Assembly (NCBI RefSeq): GCF_002901845.1
Contig: NZ_PPQE01000030.1
Coordinates: 1-64,000 of the forward strand
From: Staphylococcus hominis subsp. hominis
Lineage (GTDB): Bacteria; Bacillota; Bacilli; Staphylococcales; Staphylococcaceae
Length of the DNA stretch: 64,000 nucleotides
Direction of reading: 5' to 3'
Below, piece after piece: positions 17,454 through 29,110 of this stretch (within the stretch, counting starts at the first letter, position 1; each line of letters opens with the position of its first letter). The notes under the pieces were generated by a model, which searched no databases, had not been told where the DNA came from, and saw nothing but the letters and a program-made list of their open reading frames with translations. A program made the position numbers and the translations under genes.

Positions 17454-17990
17454 TTATAGTACGCGTTGTCCGGCAGATTTTTGATCTCTAACATTAATTT
17501 CTAATTTTCTAACAGGCATTTCAGTAAAATGCTCAACATTATGTTTAATGTCAGATCTAATGCTCTCAGTTAATGATTTTACTTGCACATCATTAGGCAC
17601 TAAGAAATCAGCTTTAATGTCAATGTAAGAATTGTTTTTCTTATTGTAAAGTTTAGTAACCACGTTTGGTTGTCTGATTTCATCGTATTTAGTTAATGTA
17701 TCGTATGCAGACTTTTCGACTGCTTTACGTGATACATAAATATGTCCATCATTATAGTCTTTATAAAGACCTGGTTTTCTATATGTTGGTTTAAAGATGC
17801 TAAATACCAATATAATACCAATTAATACGAGTAAAGCAGATAAACCAATTAATAATGGTTGGAACCAATTGAATTGTAAGAAATAGTCTTGATAACGCTT
17901 AATACGACTATCATCTATGTACATAAACAATAAGAAACCAACAATCGCAACTATTAATAGGCCAAGGATAAAGTTTTTAAATCTATGCAC
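17454..17990 (-). CDS. amaP: AmaP, Asp23 membrane anchor protein
   Basis: A membrane protein with two N-terminal helices (FILGLLIVAIVGFLLFMYID and PLLIGLSALLVLIGIILVFSIF) and a cytosolic C-terminal domain distantly related to Asp23. In S. aureus AmaP ties Asp23 to the membrane. I prefer the GTG at 17990, which gives MHRFKNFIL and 178 residues. An AAGGAGGTG site lies about 11 bases before it. The ATG at 18014 overlaps that same site and so cannot use it. It starts the amaP-DUF2273-asp23 group and has a sigma-B-like promoter 54-78 bases upstream. Confidence 0.87.
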   Translation of the reverse strand: MHRFKNFILGLLIVAIVGFLLFMYIDDSRIKRYQDYFLQFNWFQPLLIGLSALLVLIGIILVFSIFKPTYRKPGLYKDYNDGHIYVSRKAVEKSAYDTLTKYDEIRQPNVVTKLYNKKNNSYIDIKADFLVPNDVQVKSLTESIRSDIKHNVEHFTEMPVRKLEINVRDQKSAGQRVL

Positions 17991-18043
17991 CTCTAAACAC
18001 ACCTCCTTAGTCATTGTTGAAATTATTTAATTATAAAATTTAA

Positions 18044-18068
18044 GTACCCTTTAAAAATTTTTTAAAAC
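18044..18068 (-). promoter_or_regulatory. Sigma-B-like promoter upstream of amaP
   Basis: On the minus strand GTTTTA (18063-18068), 13 bases and GGGTAC (18044-18049) closely fit the staphylococcal sigma-B pattern GTTTAA-N13-15-GGGTAT. This agrees with known sigma-B control of amaP-asp23 in S. aureus. Confidence 0.8.
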
Positions 18069-18158
18069 GTTAACATTAAAATTTTTTATTTAATTTTTTT
18101 AAATTTATTAAAGTTTACCTTCTAGATTAAATATTCCCAAATTTAACACAATAAAAAC

Positions 18159-19733
18159 CTATTTTTCATAATTATTTTCGTTTTTTATATTATTCGTTTT
18201 ATTGTATTGTAAATTATCTTTTTTCATTAAAACATTTTTCTTTGATACCCGCGGATGATCTAAACTCAACGTTTTAAATAAAGACCATATCATAAGAATA
18301 ATAACTACGGAAAATGGGAGTGCTGCAATAATTAATAAGTTCTGAATTGCTTGTGTTCCTCCGGTATAAATCATTATCATCGCAAATAAGGCCATAATAA
18401 TCCCCCAACTTACTTTAACGAAAGAGCTAGGATTAATATTTCCTTTACTACTTAACATTCCAAGAACATAAGTAGCCGAATCTGCAGAAGTTACAAAGAA
18501 AATCATAATAACGATTAAACTAACAATACTTAATACAAATCCCAATGGAAAATGCTCTAAAGTGGCAAATGTTGCAGTCTCTGTTGCTTCTTTAGCAATA
18601 TTAGCAATTCCACTATGCTGAAGATACACTGCTGCTCCTCCGAACACTGCAAAGAAAAAGAAAGATACAAGAGCTGGAACAAATAACACTCCTAAAATAA
18701 ATTCTTTAATTGTTCTACCACGTGATACACGTGCAATGAATATTCCTACAAATGGTGCCCAAGACACCCACCATGCCCAGTAAAATATAGTCCAATTTTG
18801 TACCCATTGAAATTTTGCGCCACCATCCATTGGAATACGCAAACTCATACTAAAGAAATTAAAAATATAATTTCCTAATCCGTTAGTAAATGTATTTAAA
18901 ATATATAAAGTAGGTCCTACTAGAAATAATCCTATTAATACAATAAAAGCTAAAATCATATTAATATTACTTAAAGTTTTTATTCCCTTATCAATTCCGG
19001 ACCATGCAGACCAACTAAATAAAATAGTTGCAATAATAATAATAATGACTTGTGTGCCGAAATGACTCGGTACTTTAAACAAGTAGTGAAGACCTTCATT
19101 AATTTGTAAAGCACCAAAACCTAAGGTAGCTGCTACACCTGTAACCGTTGCAATAACAGCTAAAACATCTATAGCACTTCCGATTGGTCCTCTCATTCTT
19201 TTTTCTCCAAAAATCGGAACAAGCGTTGCGCTTACTAAACCTGGATATCCTTTATGAAAATTAAAATAAGCAAAAACTAATGCAACAATGCCATACACTG
19301 CCCACGCATGAATTCCCCAATGGAAGAAAGCAAACTGGAACGCATCATTAATTGCTGCTTGTGTACCAATTTTATGTATAGGCGTCGCTTTATAGGCATG
19401 ACTAACTGGCTCAGCTGTAGTCCAAAACACTAATCCTATTCCCATTCCTGCACTGAACAACATAGCAAACCAAGAAAGTAATGAAAATTCTGGCTCTTCT
19501 CCTTCCACACCTAACGTAATGGATGCATATCTTGAAAATAATAAGTATACGCAAATAAAAAATATAATTAAAACTAGTAAAAGATAATACCAAGAAAAAT
19601 TAACTGCAATAAACGATGTAATATTTTGCGTGATTGCTTCTAATTGCTTGGGTAGTATCGCTCCATACACTACAAATAATGTACAGATAGCTAATGCAAT
19701 CCAAAATACAATGCTTATAGATTTTTTTCGCAT
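18159..19733 (-). CDS. opuD2: OpuD2, BCCT-family glycine betaine transporter
   Basis: A 524-residue betaine/choline/carnitine transporter with about twelve helices that imports osmoprotectants with a cation gradient. Diagnostic stretches are FAMLFSAGMGIGLVFWTTAEPVSHAYKATP (about residues 90-118), which carries the betaine-box tryptophan, and FYWAWWVSWAPFVGIFIARVSRGRTI in the substrate-binding helix 8 region. The C-terminus is charged and Asn/Lys-rich (KKDNLQYNKTNNIKNENNYEK), as expected for an osmosensing tail. It lies upstream of amaP with its own sigma-B-like promoter. Whether betaine or another compound is preferred cannot be read directly. Confidence 0.9.
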   Translation of the reverse strand: MRKKSISIVFWIALAICTLFVVYGAILPKQLEAITQNITSFIAVNFSWYYLLLVLIIFFICVYLLFSRYASITLGVEGEEPEFSLLSWFAMLFSAGMGIGLVFWTTAEPVSHAYKATPIHKIGTQAAINDAFQFAFFHWGIHAWAVYGIVALVFAYFNFHKGYPGLVSATLVPIFGEKRMRGPIGSAIDVLAVIATVTGVAATLGFGALQINEGLHYLFKVPSHFGTQVIIIIIATILFSWSAWSGIDKGIKTLSNINMILAFIVLIGLFLVGPTLYILNTFTNGLGNYIFNFFSMSLRIPMDGGAKFQWVQNWTIFYWAWWVSWAPFVGIFIARVSRGRTIKEFILGVLFVPALVSFFFFAVFGGAAVYLQHSGIANIAKEATETATFATLEHFPLGFVLSIVSLIVIMIFFVTSADSATYVLGMLSSKGNINPSSFVKVSWGIIMALFAMIMIYTGGTQAIQNLLIIAALPFSVVIILMIWSLFKTLSLDHPRVSKKNVLMKKDNLQYNKTNNIKNENNYEK

Positions 19734-19767
19734 TATATTATTCTCCTTTCTGATAGTTAGAAATACT

Positions 19768-19792
19768 ATACCCTATTCATGTTATATCTAAC
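19768..19792 (-). promoter_or_regulatory. Sigma-B-like promoter upstream of opuD2
   Basis: Minus-strand GTTAGA (19787-19792), 13 bases and a perfect GGGTAT (19768-19773) lie about 35 bases before the opuD2 ATG. The -35 box is weaker than that of amaP but the spacing is the same. Confidence 0.65.
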
Positions 19793-19845
19793 GATATATT
19801 GGAATTTTTATAATTAATCAAATTGATATATTATAAAATAATAAA

Positions 19846-19886
19846 AACGCCTCTTAATGTCTTATTTATAGACACTAAGAGGTGTT
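19846..19886 (-). terminator. Terminator downstream of the 19897-20910 oxidoreductase
   Basis: AACGCCTCTTAATGTC (19846-19861) pairs with GACACTAAGAGGTGTT (19871-19886) with two G-T pairs, followed by T residues on the minus strand. Confidence 0.8.
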
Positions 19887-19896
19887 AAATCATTCT

Positions 19897-20910
19897 CTAT
19901 TCTTCTACATTTATAACAAGTTTTCCTATCATTGAATTGGATTCTAATATTTGATGTGCTTCATATAAATGTTCTGTTGTTAAGCCATTGATGACTTTTG
20001 TCGTTGTATTTTGATACGTACTATTCTCAATTTTTTTAGCAATATCCTCTAAATAATAATGATGTTTAATCATGTCTTCTGTTTGAAAAATTGGTCTTGT
20101 AAACATAAATTCATGTGTAAAGGAAACACTTTTTGTTTTTAATAAATTTAAATCTTGTGATCCTTTAAAAGCTACAATCGTAGCAACATGTCCTCTTGGT
20201 TTCACTATATCTATCATTGTTTCATAATACATGTCTGTATCAAACGTGCAAAATACGAAATCTACCGCTTCAATGTGCTGTTGTTCTAATTGAGATTTTA
20301 AATCTTCTTTATGATTGAGTACGATATCTGCACCCATCTTTTTTGACCAATCGATTGTTTCTTGACGTGACGCAGTTGTAATGACTTTTAGACCATATGC
20401 CTTAGCAATTTGAGTCGTAATGCTTCCAACACCACCTGCGCCATTGATAATAAGTAATGATTTCCCTTTATTTTGATTTGGATCCTCTGAAATTTTGAAC
20501 ACATCAAATAAAGTTTCTGACGCTGTAATACCAGTTAACGGAAGACTAGCAGCTTGTTCTGCCCAAAGATTTTTAGGTGCTTTTGCGACTAATCGTTCAT
20601 CAATAAGTTGATATTCCTGATTTGAACCATGTTGATTAGGCGCACCAGAATAAAATACAATATCGCCTTCCTTAAACATTGTAACCTCTGTTCCAGTTTT
20701 TTGAACCGTCCCTACTGCATCAAAACCTAAAATTCTCGGAGAACTTTTAACTTCAGTAAGGCGTTGTTTTGTATCAACCGGATTTACACTTATACTTTGT
20801 ATTTTAACAAGCAACTCTCTAGAAGATGGCTGGGACATATCTAATTCAAATGTTTCAAATACATTTCCTTCTTCTAATTTAAATGGTTGTTTAAATCCTA
20901 TAGCTTTCAT
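19897..20910 (-). CDS. Zinc-type alcohol dehydrogenase-like / quinone oxidoreductase family protein
   Basis: A 337-residue medium-chain dehydrogenase/reductase. The N-terminal GroES-like part carries [10 protein letters not shown] and [10 protein letters not shown] (residues about 40-70). The Rossmann part carries [30 protein letters not shown] at about 150-180, typical of the NADPH-binding AxxGGVG motif. The Cys/His ligands of catalytic zinc enzymes are not evident, so it is probably a zinc-free NADPH quinone or enal reductase. It follows another MDR gene (20943-21950) on the same strand after 32 bases; the two are probably co-transcribed and may share a detoxification role. The substrate is unknown. 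Confidence 0.83.
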   Translation of the reverse strand: MKAIGFKQPFKLEEGNVFETFELDMSQPSSRELLVKIQSISVNPVDTKQRLTEVKSSPRILGFDAVGTVQKTGTEVTMFKEGDIVFYSGAPNQHGSNQEYQLIDERLVAKAPKNLWAEQAASLPLTGITASETLFDVFKISEDPNQNKGKSLLIINGAGGVGSITTQIAKAYGLKVITTASRQETIDWSKKMGADIVLNHKEDLKSQLEQQHIEAVDFVFCTFDTDMYYETMIDIVKPRGHVATIVAFKGSQDLNLLKTKSVSFTHEFMFTRPIFQTEDMIKHHYYLEDIAKKIENSTYQNTTTKVINGLTTEHLYEAHQILESNSMIGKLVINVEE

Positions 20911-20942
20911 AATTATATACCTACCTTTTACTGAATTTTAAA

Positions 20943-21950
20943 TTATACATTCTCTGACACTTTAACAATCTGTTTGCCAAAGTTTTCACCTGTAAATAAG
21001 TTTCTGAACGCTTTTGGTAAATATTCAAATCCTTCTTCTATAGATACTTTTGTTTTAATTTTTCCTTCTTGTATCCACGTTGCCAGTTCTTTACTTGCAT
21101 GTTCAAAGTCATCGGCAAATTCTGCTACCAAGAAACCACGCATTAGTGCTTGATGTTTAATTAATGTGCTTTGTACACGTGGACCTTTTTCTTGTTCAGT
21201 ATTATTATAATTAGAAATCGTACCGCAAACAGGAATACGTGCATGACGGTTGAGATGTTTCATAACTTCATCGGCTATTGTGCCACCTACATTTTCAAAA
21301 TAAACATCTACGCCATTCGGTACGGCTTTTGCTAATGCTTCTGCAAAATCATCCTTTTTATAATCAATACCTGCATCAAACCCCAATTCTTCTGTTAGAT
21401 AATTCACTTTTTTATCTCCACCAGCTATACCTACTACTCTAGCACCTTTGATTTTAGCAATTTGACCAACCACAGCACCTACTGCACCAGAAGCTGCTGA
21501 AACTACTACAGTGTCGCCTTCTTTTGGTTGACCAATCTCTAATAAACCATGATAAGCTGTTTGACCTGTCATACCTAACGTACTTAAATATAAATAAAGT
21601 GGTACATCTGTATTAGATATTTTACTTATTTTCTCTTCATTTACTGTATTAATACGCTTCCATGGCAACATACCTACAATAATGTCATCTTCATTAAATT
21701 TTTCAGAATTTGATTTAATAATTTTGCCTACAATGTGACTTTGAATAGGTTCGCCAATTTTAAAAGGCTCCACATAAGAATCGGCTTGAGTCATTCTTCC
21801 ACGCATATATGGATCGACAGATATATATAAAGATTCAATTTGAATTTCATTTTCTTTCGGATCAACTATGTCAATATTTTCATATTTAAATGTATCATCT
21901 TGGGGCATACCTTTAGGATATTTTGCTAATAAAACTTGCTCATTATTCAT
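20943..21950 (-). CDS. NADP-dependent oxidoreductase, leukotriene B4 dehydrogenase/CurA-like
   Basis: A 335-residue MDR-superfamily reductase of the YncB/CurA (leukotriene B4 12-hydroxydehydrogenase) group. The characteristic YISVDPYMRGRM lies near residue 45. GMTGQTAYHGLLEIG and VVVSAASGAVGAVVGQIAKIKGARVVGIAGG follow at about 128-178 and FENVGG near 219. Such enzymes reduce alpha,beta-unsaturated carbonyls with NADPH. It is divergent from the luciferase-like gene at 22090 and upstream of a second MDR reductase. Enzyme class is well supported and the physiological substrate is not. Confidence 0.85.
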   Translation of the reverse strand: MNNEQVLLAKYPKGMPQDDTFKYENIDIVDPKENEIQIESLYISVDPYMRGRMTQADSYVEPFKIGEPIQSHIVGKIIKSNSEKFNEDDIIVGMLPWKRINTVNEEKISKISNTDVPLYLYLSTLGMTGQTAYHGLLEIGQPKEGDTVVVSAASGAVGAVVGQIAKIKGARVVGIAGGDKKVNYLTEELGFDAGIDYKKDDFAEALAKAVPNGVDVYFENVGGTIADEVMKHLNRHARIPVCGTISNYNNTEQEKGPRVQSTLIKHQALMRGFLVAEFADDFEHASKELATWIQEGKIKTKVSIEEGFEYLPKAFRNLFTGENFGKQIVKVSENV

Positions 21951-22089
21951 TATAAAAGACTCCTTTCAGTATTCAAAAACAGTGTCATATCACAAACAAT
22001 TTTATCGCAATTCAACTGCTTTCACTTTATAATGTCTAGTATGATAACACTTAATACTTTATTATACCAAGCAAAGTGAGGTCTTAAAC

Positions 22090-23091
22090 TTGAAATTAAG
22101 TATCTTAGACTATGTACCACTCTTTGAAGGTGATACACCACAAGAAGCTTTAAATCATTCAATTGAACTTGCTCAACTATCAGAGAAACTTGGTTATGCA
22201 CGTTATTGGGTAGCAGAACATCATCAAGTTCCTTCTGTTGTATCAAGCGCTCCTGAAATCGTAATGGCTATGTTACTTGAACATACACACTCTATTCATA
22301 TTGGAAGTGGCGGTGTTATGCTCCCCCATTATAGTGCTTACAAAGTTGCAGAACAATTTAAAATTATGGAAGTCAAACATCCTGGCCGAATTGATATGGG
22401 AATTGGGCGATCTCCTAGCTTCAAAAATGTAAACGAAGCGCTAAATGAATTTAAAACTCAAAAACCCAAACTATCTCAACAAGTAGATGATTTGAACAAA
22501 TACTTTACGAATGACACTATTCATTCACATCGTTTCAAAACTTTAGAAGCCACTCCATACACAGAGCATTCACCTGAGATGTTTATTTTAGGAATGAGTG
22601 AACAAAGTGCTGAGCTTGCCGCAAAAAAAGGCTTACCTTTTGTGATTGCTCATATGGGTCAATCGAACGCAAATTTAACACATGTCATTCGACATTATAA
22701 ATCGCGTTTTACAGAGTATCATGGTCATTCGCATTCACCCTATATTATTTTAGCTACTTTTGTCGTTACGGCAGAAAATGAATTAACGATTAAACAATTA
22801 TTAGATGCATTAAATTTGTGGTTAATACGTATTAACTATCTTAAACAACCTAAAGTATATCCTTCTATTGAAACAGCACAACAACGCCATTATTCTGAAA
22901 GAGATCAAGAAAAAATAGAAAAAAATAAACGTCGAATGATTAGTGGCTTACCACATGAAGTAGCTCAGCAGTTAATACAATTACAAAACGAATTTGAAGT
23001 CGATGAAATCATGATTCTTCCTAATGTATACGGACATACTCATCGTACTAAATTAATTGAACTTATAGCTCATGCTTGTCTAGATAATTAG
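22090..23091 (+). CDS. LLM-class flavin-dependent oxidoreductase (luciferase-like)
   Basis: A 333-residue bacterial-luciferase-like monooxygenase with a TIM-barrel fold, using reduced FMN. Diagnostic stretches are LGYARYWVAEHH near residue 37, IHIGSGGVMLPHYSAYKVAEQFKIME at about 74-99 and HPGRIDMGIGRSPS just after. The start is a TTG at 22090 with AGTGAGGT eight bases upstream; no ATG fits. It is divergent from the two MDR oxidoreductases and may share their control region (21951-22089). It ends in a terminator overlapping its own stop codon. Confidence 0.87.
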   Translation: MKLSILDYVPLFEGDTPQEALNHSIELAQLSEKLGYARYWVAEHHQVPSVVSSAPEIVMAMLLEHTHSIHIGSGGVMLPHYSAYKVAEQFKIMEVKHPGRIDMGIGRSPSFKNVNEALNEFKTQKPKLSQQVDDLNKYFTNDTIHSHRFKTLEATPYTEHSPEMFILGMSEQSAELAAKKGLPFVIAHMGQSNANLTHVIRHYKSRFTEYHGHSHSPYIILATFVVTAENELTIKQLLDALNLWLIRINYLKQPKVYPSIETAQQRHYSERDQEKIEKNKRRMISGLPHEVAQQLIQLQNEFEVDEIMILPNVYGHTHRTKLIELIAHACLDN

Positions 23092-23120
23092 GAGAGTCAG
23101 TATTATGAACGCTCCTAATT
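23086..23120 (+). terminator. Terminator of the luciferase-like gene
   Basis: AATTAGGAG (23086-23094) pairs with CTCCTAATT (23112-23120), then a T-rich tail. The left arm includes the stop codon of the gene. Confidence 0.75.
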
Positions 23121-23600
23121 TTTATTTGTTTCATAAACTTTAATGTTTTCATTTGCAACATCTTTATTTTTATGAAGTTGGCTATGTTGAGTCGTTGATT
23201 CTATATATTAAGAATTTTTATACGTTTTTGGACTTGCTTCTAACAAAGATTTTAATGGCCGAGACGAGCTATTAGATACTTTAACGTCAAAATGCATACC
23301 ATTTTAATTATCTTCATAAATGTTTAAATCTTCTATTTGTTTACCTTTATAAATATTTTTTAATCCAAGTCACTTTTTATCATCTTCACTCATTTTGTTT
23401 GGTTTGCCATTTTGATCAACTTGAATTTCATTCACCTTTTCATTTAAATTAAGAACGCCATTATATGTTCTAGCCATATTGACTTCTTTTTTATTTAGTG
23501 TCGGAAATGGTGGATGATTACCATCACTTTTCATAAAATACGTGAAAGATAAATTCCCCATAGAATGTGCGACAAAATTATACTCCTTATTTTTTAATAC
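23115..23600 (-). pseudogene. 3' remnant of a DUF915 alpha/beta-hydrolase gene
   Basis: In one minus-strand frame this stretch reads as the second half of a DUF915 alpha/beta hydrolase. The nucleophile elbow is NFVAHSMGNLSF, and NGVLNLNEKVNEI, IYKGKQIEDLNIY and VSNSSSRPLKSLL lie in between. The terminal QHSQLHKNKDVAN supplies the catalytic His. Three in-frame stops interrupt it, TGA at 23370-23372, TAA at 23304-23306 and TAA at 23208-23210, before a TAG at 23115-23117. The N-terminal half, including any signal peptide, is absent. The frame itself is kept throughout, so decay has been by point change and 5' deletion. The longest open piece (23370-23561) starts within the motif and is not a gene. 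Confidence 0.82.
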
Positions 23601-23622
23601 TAGTATCTCAATAAAATAAGAA

Positions 23623-23652
23623 ACAGGACAGAAAATTTCATTTCTGTCCTGT
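23623..23652 (-). terminator. Terminator of the lac operon
   Basis: ACAGGACAGAAA (23623-23634) pairs exactly with TTTCTGTCCTGT (23641-23652) around a six-base loop. It follows the lacG stop codon by 13 bases and marks the join to the DUF915 relic. Confidence 0.85.
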
Positions 23653-23665
23653 CAAATTTATAAAA

Positions 23666-25093
<1,428 letters not shown>

Positions 25094-26845
25094 TTATTTT
25101 TCAAATTGTTGTTGAACGAAGTCTAATGCTGCTTTGCCATCACGAGTTAAGTTAATGTATTCAACACCTTGAGTTTTTGCTAATTTAATACCTAATCGAT
25201 CTGTATCTTGTTTTATATCTTCATAGTTAGAAGCAACTTGAGGCGCTAAAATAATTAATTGATAGTCTTTCATAATATCCATATGTGCACCATAACCACC
25301 AGCTGCCGCTTTTACAGGTACCTGATATTCTTCAGCAGCCTTGTTTAACGCATTTGCAAGTAATCCACTTGTACCGCCACCGGCACATAAGACTAAAACA
25401 TTAGTTTGTTCGTTAATTGAATTTGGTGACTCTTTAGCCGATACTTCCTCATCGGAAGGTGCTGGTTCAGTTGTTGTCGCTTCATTTGCACCAGCAGTTG
25501 CTAAAATTGCATCTGCTTTTTTCGTATCAAAGTTTGCGGATACTTTTTCTTTTAATTCATTATTTACTTCTTTGTTGCCTCGTTCTTCTTCAAGAATTTG
25601 TTCATCATATACTTTTAAAAATGGATAATAAATCATAACGTCAACTACGATTAATATAATTGCTAACACAAATGACCAAAATGCAAATCCTGTACCCATC
25701 ACAATACCAAGAGGCCCTGGTGTCGTCCATGGTAAGAAGATGCTAAAACTATTCATTTTAAGTACATCAACAAAGAATTTAAAGATCCATACGTTTGCTA
25801 TTGGTGCAAAAATAAATGGTATGAAAAATACTGGGTTTAATACGAGTGGTGCACCAAATAAAATTGGTTCATTTACTCCAAAGAATGTTGGTACAACTGA
25901 TGCTCTACCAATGGCTTTATTTCTTTTTGATTTAGTTAACCACATAAACATAAATGGCACGACTAATGTAGCACCGGTACCCCCCATAGTTGCAACGAAC
26001 ATTTGTGTACCAGGTGTAATAATTTTATCTGCATGTTCTCCTGCTTGAATCAAATTTAAGTTTGTTTCAAGATTTGCATAAGTAATTGCAGCGATTGCTG
26101 GTTCAACAATAGATGGACCATGTATACCTACAAACCAGAAGAATGCGAAAGCACCGAAGATAAGTGTGACACCAATCCAGCCATCTGCCGCAGTAAACAA
26201 TGGTTCAAAGATTTTTAATACGGCGTTCGCTACATTTGTATGAATAAATGTTCTTGATAATAAATCTAATGCATAAATAATGATAATAACCGCTGACAAC
26301 GGGAAGATATCTTTAAATACCTGAGAAATATTTGGTGGTACTTCTTTAGGCATTTTTATTGTAATATTTCTTTTAATAAAGAAATTATAAACAATTACGG
26401 TAATAAAGGCTGAAATAAAGGCTGTTAATAATCCTTTTGTGCCCATAAATGCACTTAAAAATCCACCCTCTTTAATAGGATCTGCTGCTAAGAATAAAAA
26501 TCCACTCATCGCAGCCATCATTGTAGAAATAAAGTTAATTTGATTGGTTTTATCTAATTTCCTGTTGTAGGAATCGGTTAAAGACTTAGCTGTTGTTCCA
26601 GCTACAATCAAACCAACTATTCCCATGGTATAGTTATATGGTTTCATCAATATACCTTCCATCGTTTTACTCCAAGTAAAGCCAAACACGTTAGGTACAT
26701 ATGTGATTAAAATAAATATACTTGAGAACAAGATAATTGGAATTGCTGCAATAAATCCATCACGAATCGCTCTTAAATAAATATTACGAGATATTTTTTC
26801 AAAGAACGGCTTTCCTTTTTCTATCCATGCTATTAACTTATTCAT
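25094..26845 (-). CDS. lacE: LacE, lactose-specific PTS EIICB
   Basis: A 583-residue PTS transporter that imports lactose and phosphorylates it. The first ~430 residues form the EIIC membrane domain (eight or more helices, with [15 protein letters not shown] and the [16 protein letters not shown] motif). A charged, Ala/Glu/Thr-rich linker follows (about 435-475), then the EIIB domain with the phosphorylated cysteine in [18 protein letters not shown]. The linker looks a little long and accounts for the size above the ~570 usual in S. aureus. It lies 5 bases after lacF, so the two subunits are translationally linked. Confidence 0.95.
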   Translation of the reverse strand: MNKLIAWIEKGKPFFEKISRNIYLRAIRDGFIAAIPIILFSSIFILITYVPNVFGFTWSKTMEGILMKPYNYTMGIVGLIVAGTTAKSLTDSYNRKLDKTNQINFISTMMAAMSGFLFLAADPIKEGGFLSAFMGTKGLLTAFISAFITVIVYNFFIKRNITIKMPKEVPPNISQVFKDIFPLSAVIIIIYALDLLSRTFIHTNVANAVLKIFEPLFTAADGWIGVTLIFGAFAFFWFVGIHGPSIVEPAIAAITYANLETNLNLIQAGEHADKIITPGTQMFVATMGGTGATLVVPFMFMWLTKSKRNKAIGRASVVPTFFGVNEPILFGAPLVLNPVFFIPFIFAPIANVWIFKFFVDVLKMNSFSIFLPWTTPGPLGIVMGTGFAFWSFVLAIILIVVDVMIYYPFLKVYDEQILEEERGNKEVNNELKEKVSANFDTKKADAILATAGANEATTTEPAPSDEEVSAKESPNSINEQTNVLVLCAGGGTSGLLANALNKAAEEYQVPVKAAAGGYGAHMDIMKDYQLIILAPQVASNYEDIKQDTDRLGIKLAKTQGVEYINLTRDGKAALDFVQQQFEK

Positions 26846-26850
26846 AGGGG

Positions 26851-27165
26851 TCAGCTCCCTTTTTTGTATAATTCAATTAAATGCTTCATTAAATCTTTTA
26901 ATAATAACGTTGTCATTAAATGGTCTTGTCCGTGAATCATTGTAATACTAAATGCAATGTCATCACCTTGCGCTTCTTGAGCTAATAAGTTCGTTTGAGC
27001 TTTATGTGCATTTGCAATACATTCATTTGCTTCCTCAGTAAATTGTTCAGCTTTATCAAAATCACCTTCATTAGCAGCGTTTAATGCCTCTAATAATTTT
27101 GAACGTGCATCTCCTGCATATGCGACAATTTCAAAACCAAGTAATTGTACTTCTTCTCTATTCAT
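26851..27165 (-). CDS. lacF: LacF, lactose-specific PTS EIIA
   Basis: A 104-residue three-helix EIIA protein that passes phosphate from HPr to LacE. The phospho-acceptor is His78 in [13 protein letters not shown], and Asp81 next to it matches the metal-binding aspartate of the trimer. Length equals that of the S. aureus protein (about 103). It lies 19 bases after lacD. Confidence 0.95.
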   Translation of the reverse strand: MNREEVQLLGFEIVAYAGDARSKLLEALNAANEGDFDKAEQFTEEANECIANAHKAQTNLLAQEAQGDDIAFSITMIHGQDHLMTTLLLKDLMKHLIELYKKGS

Positions 27166-27184
27166 ATGAATAACCTCCCCTAAG

Positions 27185-28162
27185 TTATTTTGCTTTCCAA
27201 GATGTTGCAGTTGTTTTTAGTACTTTATTTAAATCATCAATGTTTTTATATCCAGTTGTACGTAACCATTCTCTTGCAGCTTGTTCTCCTTGTTCAATAT
27301 AAACTTTAACTGCACCAGACCATGTCGCACGCCCACATAACACACCATTGAAATGTGCACCTGCATCATGTGCAAATGTTAATGTTTCTTGGAATAATTC
27401 AGCTGATACACCAGCACTTAAATAAATATAAGGTAAATGTGTCGCTGCTTCTTGATCACGGAAATGTTGTGCTGCTTCTTCTTTTGTGTATACAACTTCA
27501 CCCTCTGTAAATCCTTCGACAAAATTCATATTTACGGGTACTTCAACTTTAAGCACGTCAACATTGAATCGATCTTCAGAGAATAACTTCATTGCTTCAT
27601 TTACTTTACGAGGTTTTACTTTTGCAAATTCAGCACTTTTATTATCTGGAATATTATCATCATAAGTTAACACTTCTAAGAAAAATGGAATGTCTTCAGC
27701 AACACATTCTGAACCAATTCGTTCAATATAAGCTTTCTTTTGAATGTTAATCTCTTCTGAATCATCTACATCATAATAAAGTAAGAATTTAACTGCATTG
27801 GCCCCCTGTTCTTTTAAACGTTTAGCAGACCATTCTACTAAGCAATCTGGTAAACGACCTTTTGCATTCACGTCATATCCAGTTTTTTCATATGCAAGTA
27901 ATAAACCACACTCTTTATTACGTGCATCAGAAGCAGGTAAGCCATATTCAGGATCTAAAAGAATAGAAGATGCATATTGTGTTAACTCTTCTGATACAAG
28001 TACTTTTAATTGTTCGATTTGTTCAACTGTAGGAGGTTCTGTTTGATGTTCAGCCATCATTCTTTTTAATGCCCCACGTTGATCAAATGCTAAAGCTGAA
28101 ATAATCCCATCTTGATTACTTAATTGTTCGATTGATGCTAGTTTTTGTTGTGATTTTGTCAT
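27185..28162 (-). CDS. lacD: LacD, tagatose-1,6-bisphosphate aldolase
   Basis: A 325-residue class I aldolase that cleaves tagatose-1,6-bisphosphate into dihydroxyacetone phosphate and glyceraldehyde-3-phosphate. The Schiff-base lysine should be the one in [11 protein letters not shown] at about residue 205; [18 protein letters not shown] at the N-terminus is also typical. It follows lacC after only three bases. Confidence 0.94.
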   Translation of the reverse strand: MTKSQQKLASIEQLSNQDGIISALAFDQRGALKRMMAEHQTEPPTVEQIEQLKVLVSEELTQYASSILLDPEYGLPASDARNKECGLLLAYEKTGYDVNAKGRLPDCLVEWSAKRLKEQGANAVKFLLYYDVDDSEEINIQKKAYIERIGSECVAEDIPFFLEVLTYDDNIPDNKSAEFAKVKPRKVNEAMKLFSEDRFNVDVLKVEVPVNMNFVEGFTEGEVVYTKEEAAQHFRDQEAATHLPYIYLSAGVSAELFQETLTFAHDAGAHFNGVLCGRATWSGAVKVYIEQGEQAAREWLRTTGYKNIDDLNKVLKTTATSWKAK

Positions 28163-28165
28163 GAA

Positions 28166-29098
28166 TTACACCTCTATAACTTCAATTTGTTTGAATAGTT
28201 CTTTAAATTTATCTACATTGATATGACCTGTTTGATGCTCCATTGCATTTAACATTCCAAATGCATTAGCTTTTTTCAGTAAATCTTCATCGGATTGTTG
28301 ATGAACAAGACCTGATGCAATACCTGCCACTGTAGAATCACCAGACCCTACAGGATTAACAACTTCTATTTTGGGAATGTTTACTTTATAAAATGTTTGA
28401 TGATGTTTAGCGAAAGCGCCATCGCCACCTAAAGAAACAATAATCCATTCAATACCTTTGAAAATGGGTTGAGTAACCGCTTCTTTTAAACTATCGATAT
28501 CTGTAGTGACAGTAGTGTGTAATAATTGAGATAATTCATCAATATTAGGTTTTATCACTGAAGGCTTACTTTCGCTCAACAATACATCCATTAATGATTG
28601 ACCAGAACTATCTACAATCGTAGGTAGACCTTGTTTATTTGCTAATTTCACAATATCAGCGTAGTAATTTGTATTAAGACCTTTAGGTAAACTTCCAGAC
28701 ATCGCTATAACATTAGCTCTTTTAAATAGTTCTAAAAGATGTGTTTTATAGCTCTCTGCTTCTTCCTTGCCAATAGTTGGTCCTTGTTCAAGTATTTCAG
28801 TTTGTTGTCCTTCATGTAGAATAGCGATACAATTTCGTGTTTCTCCTTTTATTTTGAAGAAAGACTGTTCAATTTGAGCATCCGTTAATTGTTCTTCAAT
28901 AAATTGACCCAATGCGCCACCTAAAAAGCCACTTGCTAATACATTTTCGCCAAATTCTGATAATACACGTGTTACATTTAATCCTTTTCCTCCAGCAGTT
29001 TTACTCGTTTTTTTAACTCTATTCACAGTATCTAGATGAAACTGTTCTAATGGGTAAGAAATATCAACTGAAGGATTTAAAGTTAATGTTAGAATCAT
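28166..29098 (-). CDS. lacC: LacC, tagatose-6-phosphate kinase
   Basis: A 310-residue PfkB-family sugar kinase that phosphorylates tagatose-6-phosphate with ATP. The first PfkB signature lies at [19 protein letters not shown] (about residues 32-50), SGSLPKGL near 134, and the ATP/anion-hole motif [18 protein letters not shown] at about 245-262 with the catalytic aspartate. It stands between lacB and lacD with short spacers. Confidence 0.94.
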   Translation of the reverse strand: MILTLTLNPSVDISYPLEQFHLDTVNRVKKTSKTAGGKGLNVTRVLSEFGENVLASGFLGGALGQFIEEQLTDAQIEQSFFKIKGETRNCIAILHEGQQTEILEQGPTIGKEEAESYKTHLLELFKRANVIAMSGSLPKGLNTNYYADIVKLANKQGLPTIVDSSGQSLMDVLLSESKPSVIKPNIDELSQLLHTTVTTDIDSLKEAVTQPIFKGIEWIIVSLGGDGAFAKHHQTFYKVNIPKIEVVNPVGSGDSTVAGIASGLVHQQSDEDLLKKANAFGMLNAMEHQTGHINVDKFKELFKQIEVIEV

Positions 29099-29110
29099 TT
29101 CACATCTTCC

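Noticed and set aside
23370-23561. 63-residue minus-strand open frame
   Set aside because: It begins inside the nucleophile motif of a DUF915 hydrolase and ends at a premature stop; it is a fragment of the pseudogene.
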